Assembly (NCBI RefSeq): GCF_009727155.1
Contig: NZ_WNWM01000002.1
Location: 4,092,001 to 4,156,000, forward strand
Direction: 5' to 3'
Length of the DNA stretch: 64,000 nt
Source of the DNA: Pseudoduganella dura
GTDB taxonomy: Bacteria; Pseudomonadota; Gammaproteobacteria; Burkholderiales; Burkholderiaceae_D
Shown here: piece by piece, positions 59,252 through 64,000 of the stretch
Numbering within the stretch: position 1 is the first letter of the stretch
Layout: each line of letters starts with the position of its first letter
The notes under the pieces: model-generated
The model's database searches: none
Told to the model about the DNA's origin: nothing
The model's input: the letters and a program-made list of their open reading frames with translations, nothing else
Program-made: the position numbers and the translations under genes

Positions 59252-60283
59252 TCAGACGGTCCTGAGTTCGTCCAGCGGCCAGCGCGGCCGCACATTGAAT
59301 CCATATTCGCGGCGCGCCGCGGCCGGATTGATCGACAGCCGCATCGCGCCCGCAAAGGCGATCATCGCGCCGTTATCGGTGCAAAACTCCAGCTCGGGGT
59401 AATACACGCGGAAACGCTTCTTGGCTGCCGCCGCGTCCAGCGCGGCGCGCAGCTGGCTGTTCGCGCCCACGCCACCGGCGATGACGAGGCGTTTCAGGCC
59501 CGTCTGCTTCAGGGCCGCAACGCATTTCGCCACCAGCACGTCCACGATCGCATCGACGAAGCCGCGTGCGATGTCGGCCTTGCTCTGCTCGCATACATTG
59601 GCCGCCCCCCGGTTCTTCACCACGGTCAGCACGGCCGTCTTCAGGCCGGAAAAGCTGAAGTTCAAGTCTTTCGAATGCAGCATCGGCCGCGGCAGTTTAT
59701 AGGCTGCCGGATCGCCGAATTCGGCCAGGCGCGAAATGGCCGGCCCGCCCGGGTAGCCCAGGCCCAGCAGCTTGGCCGATTTGTCGAACGCCTCGCCGGC
59801 GGCATCGTCCAGCGTTTCGCCCAGCAGTTCGTACTGGCCCACGCCATCGACCCGCATCAGCTGCGTGTGGCCGCCGGAAACCAGCAGCGCCACGAATGGG
59901 AATTCGGGCGGATCGGACGCCAGCAGCGGCGACAGCAGGTGGCCTTCCAGGTGGTGGATGCCGAGCACCGGCTTGTCCAGCGCCAGGCCGAGGCTGCATG
60001 CGATCGACGAACCGACCAGCAACGCGCCCGCCAGGCCGGGGCCCTGCGTGTACGCGATGGCGTCGATCCCGGCGGCCGCCATGCCTGCCCCCTTCAGCGT
60101 TTGCTGCAGCAGCGGGATGGCGCGGCGGATATGGTCGCGCGACGCCAGCTCCGGCACCACGCCGCCATACTCCTCGTGCATCGCCACCTGCGAATGCAGC
60201 GCGTGCGACAGCAGGCCACGGCCGGTGTCGTACAGGGCCAGGCCGGTTTCGTCACAGGAAGATTCAACGCCGAGAACGATCAT
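59252..60283 (-). CDS. tsaD: tRNA N6-adenosine threonylcarbamoyltransferase TsaD
   Basis: 343-aa ASKHA-fold enzyme (Kae1/Gcp) that transfers the threonylcarbamoyl group to A37. Signatures: [18 protein letters not shown], the metal His pair in [53 protein letters not shown] and the late [24 protein letters not shown]. It starts at 60283, with typical length. Its partner TsaE is at 36784-37260. Confidence 0.97.
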   Translation of the reverse strand: MIVLGVESSCDETGLALYDTGRGLLSHALHSQVAMHEEYGGVVPELASRDHIRRAIPLLQQTLKGAGMAAAGIDAIAYTQGPGLAGALLVGSSIACSLGLALDKPVLGIHHLEGHLLSPLLASDPPEFPFVALLVSGGHTQLMRVDGVGQYELLGETLDDAAGEAFDKSAKLLGLGYPGGPAISRLAEFGDPAAYKLPRPMLHSKDLNFSFSGLKTAVLTVVKNRGAANVCEQSKADIARGFVDAIVDVLVAKCVAALKQTGLKRLVIAGGVGANSQLRAALDAAAAKKRFRVYYPELEFCTDNGAMIAFAGAMRLSINPAAARREYGFNVRPRWPLDELRTV

Positions 60284-60368
60284 GGTAAATAGCTGAAAAT
60301 AAAGGGCAATCCGCCATTGTAATGGAAAGCGGCGGCCGTTTCAGCGCCATGCCGGACGCTGCATGGTT

Positions 60369-60423
60369 CCAATGCCCAGCCCGTGTCATGGGGTCTGACC
60401 ACATGACACGGGCTGAGCATTGG
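60369..60423. repeat. Dispersed palindromic repeat, copy 2
   Basis: Inner arms AGCCCGTGTCATG (60378-60390) and CATGACACGGGCT (60402-60414) pair perfectly across GGGTCTGACCA. Outer arms CCAATGC (60369-60375) and GCATTGG (60417-60423) extend the stem. The core matches the element at 34501-34551. It lies in the 283-bp gap between divergent tsaD and a Rieske protein gene; no other gene is seen in that gap. Confidence 0.9.
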
Positions 60424-60566
60424 CCAGGTTGCTGCCACAGCGCAGGGCGCTGGCGCACCGTGGCGGTGCGCCGATGGGGGCAGGGAGCGAAGTTTGCCGT
60501 CTTCGCCATGGCACCGCTCTTGCTATGCCTCTTGTGTTGCGGCAGCACGCCGTGGAAGGAGAGGCA

Positions 60567-60977
60567 ATGCCCGAACACTGGAAACTGGTTTGCAAGGTCA
60601 AGGATATTCCGCCCGGCGGCGCGCACCACGTGCCGCGCGGCCTGGCGTGGCAGGAGCTGCCCGGGGTGGCCGTGTTCCGCACGGTCGACGACCGCATCTA
60701 TGCGCTGCTCGACAGCTGCCCGCACAAGGGTGCGCTGCTGTCGCAGGGGATGGTGCTCGGCGAGCATGTGGAATGCCCGCAGCATCAGTGGAATATCGCC
60801 CTGGAAACGGGCTGCGCCGTGGCGCCCGAACAGGGTTGCACGCGACGCTATACCGTGAAGGTGGAGGACGGCAAGATCTACCTGGACCTGCTGGAGCTGA
60901 ACGCGCCGGCCAGCCGCGCGGAGGCGGCGCTGGCCGGCACCTACGGCGTGGCACCGCTGGTCGGCACCTATATATAG
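60567..60977 (+). CDS. Rieske [2Fe-2S] protein, NirD-like
   Basis: 136-aa soluble ferredoxin of the Rieske type. Cluster ligands: Cys51 and His53 in CPHKG, Cys70 and His73 in CPQHQW. The spacing matches the nitrite reductase small subunit family; the large subunit NirB is not nearby, so it may serve another oxidoreductase or be encoded apart from it. AAGGAGAGGCA precedes the ATG. It converges with the DAHP synthase gene. Confidence 0.88.
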   Translation: MPEHWKLVCKVKDIPPGGAHHVPRGLAWQELPGVAVFRTVDDRIYALLDSCPHKGALLSQGMVLGEHVECPQHQWNIALETGCAVAPEQGCTRRYTVKVEDGKIYLDLLELNAPASRAEAALAGTYGVAPLVGTYI

Positions 60978-60981
60978 ATCG

Positions 60982-62040
60982 TTACGGCCGGCGGCGCAGT
61001 TCCGCGTCCGCCGATTTCAGCATCTGCGCCGTGGTTTCCCAGTCGATGCAGGCATCCGTCACCGAACAGCCGTATTTCAGCTCGGCCAGGTCGGCCGGGA
61101 TCTTCTGGTTGCCGGCCACGATGTTGGACTCGATCATCACGCCCACCAGCGACCGGTTGCCGTGCACCAGCTGGTTGATCACGTCCGTCATCACCAGTGG
61201 CTGCAGTTCCGGCTTCTTGTAGCTGTTCGCATGCGAGCAGTCGACCACGATATTGGCCGGCAGCTTCGCCTTCGCCAGCGATTGCTCGGCGATCGTCACC
61301 GATACGGAATCGTAGTTCGGGCGGCCATCGCCGCCGCGCAGCACCACGTGGCCATAGGCATTGCCGCGCGTGCGCACGACCGCCACGTTGCCTTCCCCAT
61401 TGATGCCCAGGAACGCGTGCGGGTTGGCGGCCGAGAGGATCGCGTTGATCGCGATGCTGATGTCGCCGTCGGTGCCGTTCTTGAAGCCCACCGGGGTCGA
61501 CAGGCCGGACGACATTTCGCGGTGCGTCTGCGATTCGGTGGTGCGCGCGCCGATCGCGGTCCAGGCGATCAGGTCGCCCAGGTATTGCGGCGAGATCGGA
61601 TCGAGCGCCTCGGTGGCCGTTGGCAGGCCCAGCTCGCACACGTCCAGCAGGAACTGGCGCGCCTTTTCCATGCCGATATCCACGCGGAACGAATCGTCCA
61701 TGAACGGATCGTTGATGTAGCCCTTCCAGCCGGTGGTCGTGCGCGGCTTCTCGAAATACACGCGCATCACCAGCAGCATCGTGTCCTTTACTTCTTCCTG
61801 CAGCGCTTTCAGGCGGCGGGCATAGTCCAGGCCGGCCACCGGATCGTGGATCGAGCAGGGGCCGACCACGACGAACAGGCGCTTGTCCTTGCGGTCGAGG
61901 ATGTTGCGCAGGTCTTCGCGGCCCTTGGTGACGGTGGCGAACGCCGTGTCCGTCATCGGCAGCCTGGCGTGCAGTTCGGCCGGCGTGGGCATGGACGCGA
62001 ACGAGGTAACGTTGATGTTTTCTAAGTCGAGGGCAGTCAT
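60982..62040 (-). CDS. aroG: 3-deoxy-7-phosphoheptulonate synthase (class I, AroG-type)
   Basis: 352-aa enzyme condensing phosphoenolpyruvate with erythrose 4-phosphate, the entry to aromatic biosynthesis. Blocks: FVVVGPCSIHDPVAGLDYAR, YFEKPRTTTGWKGYINDP, GARTTESQTHREMSSGLSTP, GFKNGTDG and VDCSHANSYKKP (metal His). The N-terminal extension carries the feedback site region; the aromatic amino acid that inhibits it cannot be told. Divergent from ybiB with a 99-bp gap. The isozyme symbol is by similarity to the AroG/F/H group. Confidence 0.9.
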   Translation of the reverse strand: MTALDLENINVTSFASMPTPAELHARLPMTDTAFATVTKGREDLRNILDRKDKRLFVVVGPCSIHDPVAGLDYARRLKALQEEVKDTMLLVMRVYFEKPRTTTGWKGYINDPFMDDSFRVDIGMEKARQFLLDVCELGLPTATEALDPISPQYLGDLIAWTAIGARTTESQTHREMSSGLSTPVGFKNGTDGDISIAINAILSAANPHAFLGINGEGNVAVVRTRGNAYGHVVLRGGDGRPNYDSVSVTIAEQSLAKAKLPANIVVDCSHANSYKKPELQPLVMTDVINQLVHGNRSLVGVMIESNIVAGNQKIPADLAELKYGCSVTDACIDWETTAQMLKSADAELRRRP

Positions 62041-62139
62041 GGCTTCAGGTCTCTGGCTATGCTTTGTTAAGGCTCTGTTTGCTTACGGTATTCTTTTAGG
62101 GAGTCGATCAGTGTAGCCGAAATGCGGTAAGCTGTTTCC

Positions 62140-63150
62140 ATGAGTATCGAAAACACATCCCTACCCGCATCGGCCCCCGTATTGGCCCCCGCATTGGCTC
62201 CCTTCGTTGCCGCTCCTTTCATCAAGGAAATCGGCCGCGGCGTCAAGGGCGCGCGCAGCATGAGCCGCGCGGACGCGTACACGCTGTATGAGGCCATGCT
62301 GAACGGCCGCGTTTCCGACCTGGAGCTGGGCGGCATCCTGCTGGCGATGCGCATCAAGGGCGAGTCCGTCGACGAGCTGGCAGGCTTCCTCGATGCCGCC
62401 GAAGCGTCGTTCGCGCCGCTGCGGGCGCCCGCCGGACCGTATGCCCCGGTGCTGATTCCCACCTACAACGGCGCCCGCAAGATGGCCAACCTGACGGCGC
62501 TGCTGGCGCTGCTGCTGGCGCGCGAAGGCGTGCCGGTGCTGGTGCACGGCGTGGCGCACGACCTGGGCCGCATCGCCACCGCCGAAGTGCTGGCCGAACT
62601 GGGCATCGCCGCCGCGGCCACGGCCGCCGATGCCGAGCGTGCGCTGGCCGACGGCCACGCCAGCTTCATCACGATCGACACGCTGGCGCCGAAGCTGGCC
62701 CACCAGCTGTCGCTGCGGCGCGTGCTGGGCGTGCGCAATTCCACGCACACGATCGTCAAGATCCTGCAGCCGTTCGCCGGCCCGGCATTGCGGCTGGTGT
62801 CGTACACGCACCCCGAATACCTGGAAACGCTGGGCGAATACTTCACCACCGCCGCCCCGCAGGCGCGCGGCGACGCGTTCCTGATGCGCGGCACCGAAGG
62901 GGAGACGGTCGCCAACGCCACCAAGGCGCAAAAGATCGACTGGTTCCACGACGGCGAACGCACCGTGCTCGTCGAGCGGCAGATGTTCGCCGAGGTCGAG
63001 CCGGTACTGCCTGAAGACAAGAGCGCCCCCGCCACCGCCGCCTGGATCGCGTCGGTATTGCGCGGCGATACGCCTGTCCCCGATCCGGTCGCCCAGCAGG
63101 TCGGCCACTGCCTCGCCGTTTCCCGCGAGTTGCGCAGCCGCCACGGCTGA
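62140..63150 (+). CDS. ybiB: DNA-binding protein YbiB (TrpD2-like)
   Basis: 336-aa protein of the anthranilate phosphoribosyltransferase fold, group YbiB. The helical N-terminal domain is RADAYTLYEAMLNGRVSDLE, GGILLAMRIKGESVDEL. Unlike true TrpD, the catalytic KHGN-like loop is altered (VLVHGVAHDLGRIATAEVL), and characterised YbiB binds nucleic acid rather than making tryptophan. A repetitive N-terminus (ASAPVLAPALAPFVAAPF) precedes the domain. It starts at 62140, divergent from aroG. Confidence 0.88.
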   Translation: MSIENTSLPASAPVLAPALAPFVAAPFIKEIGRGVKGARSMSRADAYTLYEAMLNGRVSDLELGGILLAMRIKGESVDELAGFLDAAEASFAPLRAPAGPYAPVLIPTYNGARKMANLTALLALLLAREGVPVLVHGVAHDLGRIATAEVLAELGIAAAATAADAERALADGHASFITIDTLAPKLAHQLSLRRVLGVRNSTHTIVKILQPFAGPALRLVSYTHPEYLETLGEYFTTAAPQARGDAFLMRGTEGETVANATKAQKIDWFHDGERTVLVERQMFAEVEPVLPEDKSAPATAAWIASVLRGDTPVPDPVAQQVGHCLAVSRELRSRHG

Positions 63151-63239
63151 ACCGGGCATCGGCACCGGCGGGCAAGCCTGGCAAGGCTTTACCCGCCCAG
63201 GCAGGTACAATGCCCGGTTTGATTGGCGGGGCAGAGACA

Positions 63240-64000
63240 ATGGCGGAACAGTTCGACGTGGTGGTGATCGGTGCGGGCGCGGCCGGAATGATGTGCGCGG
63301 CGGCGGCCGGGCAGCGGGGCAAGCGCGTGGTGCTGATCGATCATGCCGAAAAGCTGGCCGAGAAGATCCGCATTTCCGGCGGCGGCCGCTGCAATTTCAC
63401 CAACATCAACGCGGGGCCGGCCAATTTCCTGTCGGAGAATCCGCACTTCGCCAAGAGCGCGCTGTCGCGCTACACGCCGCAGGATTTCCTCGCGCTCGTC
63501 AGGAAATACCGGATCGGGTACCACGAGAAGCACAAGGGCCAGCTGTTCTGCGACGAGTCGGCCGAGCAGGTCATCAACATGCTGCGCGCCGAGTGCGATG
63601 CCGCCAATGTGCGCTGGCGCATGCCGGCCACGGTGCAAGGCGTGGAAAAGGAAGGCGAGCTTTTCCTCGTGCAGACGAGCGCCGGCCTCATCGAAGCCGG
63701 GGCGGTCGTGATCGCCTCCGGCGGCCTGTCGATCCCGAAGATCGGCGCGACCGATTTCGGCTACCGCATCGCCAGGCAATTCGACCTGGCCATCGTCGAA
63801 CCCCGTCCCGCGCTGGTGCCGCTCACCTTCGATGCCCGGCAATGGGAGCCGTTCGCGGCATTGGCCGGCGTGTCGCTCGAAGTGGACGTGGAAACCGGCA
63901 CGCTGAAGGGCCGCAAGGCCACCGGTGCACGCTTCCGCGAAGACCTGCTGTTCACGCACCGCGGCCTGTCCGGCCCGGCCATCCTGCAGATCTCCAGTTT
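63240..64000 (+). CDS. BaiN/HI0933-like flavoprotein (3' part missing)
   Basis: Starts at 63240 and runs open to the window edge (about 254 codons of a usual 390-420). The FAD motif is FDVVVIGAGAAGMMCAAAAG, followed by KIRISGGGRCNFTN, the hallmark of the HI0933/BaiN family, and LFTHRGLSGPAILQ near the visible end. These are flavin-dependent reductases of unclear physiological substrate; a bile-acid role in gut bacteria does not transfer here. It has 90 bp upstream to ybiB with a GC hairpin (about 63169-63195). Confidence 0.9.
   Translation, partial: MAEQFDVVVIGAGAAGMMCAAAAGQRGKRVVLIDHAEKLAEKIRISGGGRCNFTNINAGPANFLSENPHFAKSALSRYTPQDFLALVRKYRIGYHEKHKGQLFCDESAEQVINMLRAECDAANVRWRMPATVQGVEKEGELFLVQTSAGLIEAGAVVIASGGLSIPKIGATDFGYRIARQFDLAIVEPRPALVPLTFDARQWEPFAALAGVSLEVDVETGTLKGRKATGARFREDLLFTHRGLSGPAILQISS

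Overview
The window reads as chromosomal DNA of a high-GC betaproteobacterium. The gene content and local order (ogt-xerD, mutL-miaA, tsaE divergent from queG), a PEP-CTERM surface protein, a TonB receptor tied to pectin enzymes and short dispersed palindromes all fit Burkholderiales, most likely Oxalobacteraceae of the Massilia/Pseudoduganella type. The genus is an inference. I see no prophage, transposase, integron, CRISPR array or rRNA.

Layout. 1-1212: 5' part of miaB (minus). 1213-5025: a repeat-bearing intergenic region, a small helix-turn-helix-like protein, an HDOD signalling gene coupled to a 94-aa partner, a DUF1697 protein and a ChaN-like lipoprotein. 5030-15796: a pectin and galacturonate locus. 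It holds uronate dehydrogenase and galactarate dehydratase, a divergent GntR regulator with a visible operator, an unusual T-poor leader, and a cluster of TonB receptor, acetylesterase, pectin methylesterase and GH28 polygalacturonase. 15945-19964: a thioredoxin-like protein, an MHS-type MFS transporter, a YtcJ-like amidohydrolase and two XapX mini-proteins. 19940-26962: an ATPase-type transcriptional regulator divergent from a 1644-aa glycine-rich PEP-CTERM protein, which is translationally coupled to a small membrane protein.

27074-41320: two unknown genes, two tandem tRNA-Met genes with a consensus promoter, mutL-miaA, a cyclophilin, DedA, alpha carbonic anhydrase, an aldose epimerase-like protein, amiC-tsaE, queG, a marR-CPBP protease pair and a CapK/PaaK-like adenylate-forming enzyme. 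41392-47856: an AAA ATPase, then a Dct-type two-component system divergent from a dctPQM TRAP transporter. 47857-48487: a non-coding stretch with a candidate structured RNA and a strong terminator. 48488-64000: ogt-xerD, a PAS-GGDEF-EAL protein, an EEP-family nuclease-like protein, ybaK, plsY, a FrnE-like DsbA protein, a DUF427 protein, a YdjM-like hydrolase, a potassium channel, tsaD, a Rieske protein, a DAHP synthase, ybiB and a truncated BaiN-like flavoprotein.

How the parts work together. The pectin locus covers capture and trimming of de-esterified pectin (receptor, acetylesterase, methylesterase, polygalacturonase) and oxidation of galacturonate through galactarate. Later pathway enzymes and a dedicated inner-membrane uronate importer are not visible. 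The Dct genes form a complete dicarboxylate sensing and uptake unit. The window is also rich in tRNA-modification or quality-control genes (miaB, miaA, tsaE, queG, tsaD, ybaK). The observations I find most worth testing are the giant glycine-rich surface protein with its coupled membrane partner and divergent regulator, the candidate structured RNA after dctM, and the T-depleted leader before the pectin receptor.
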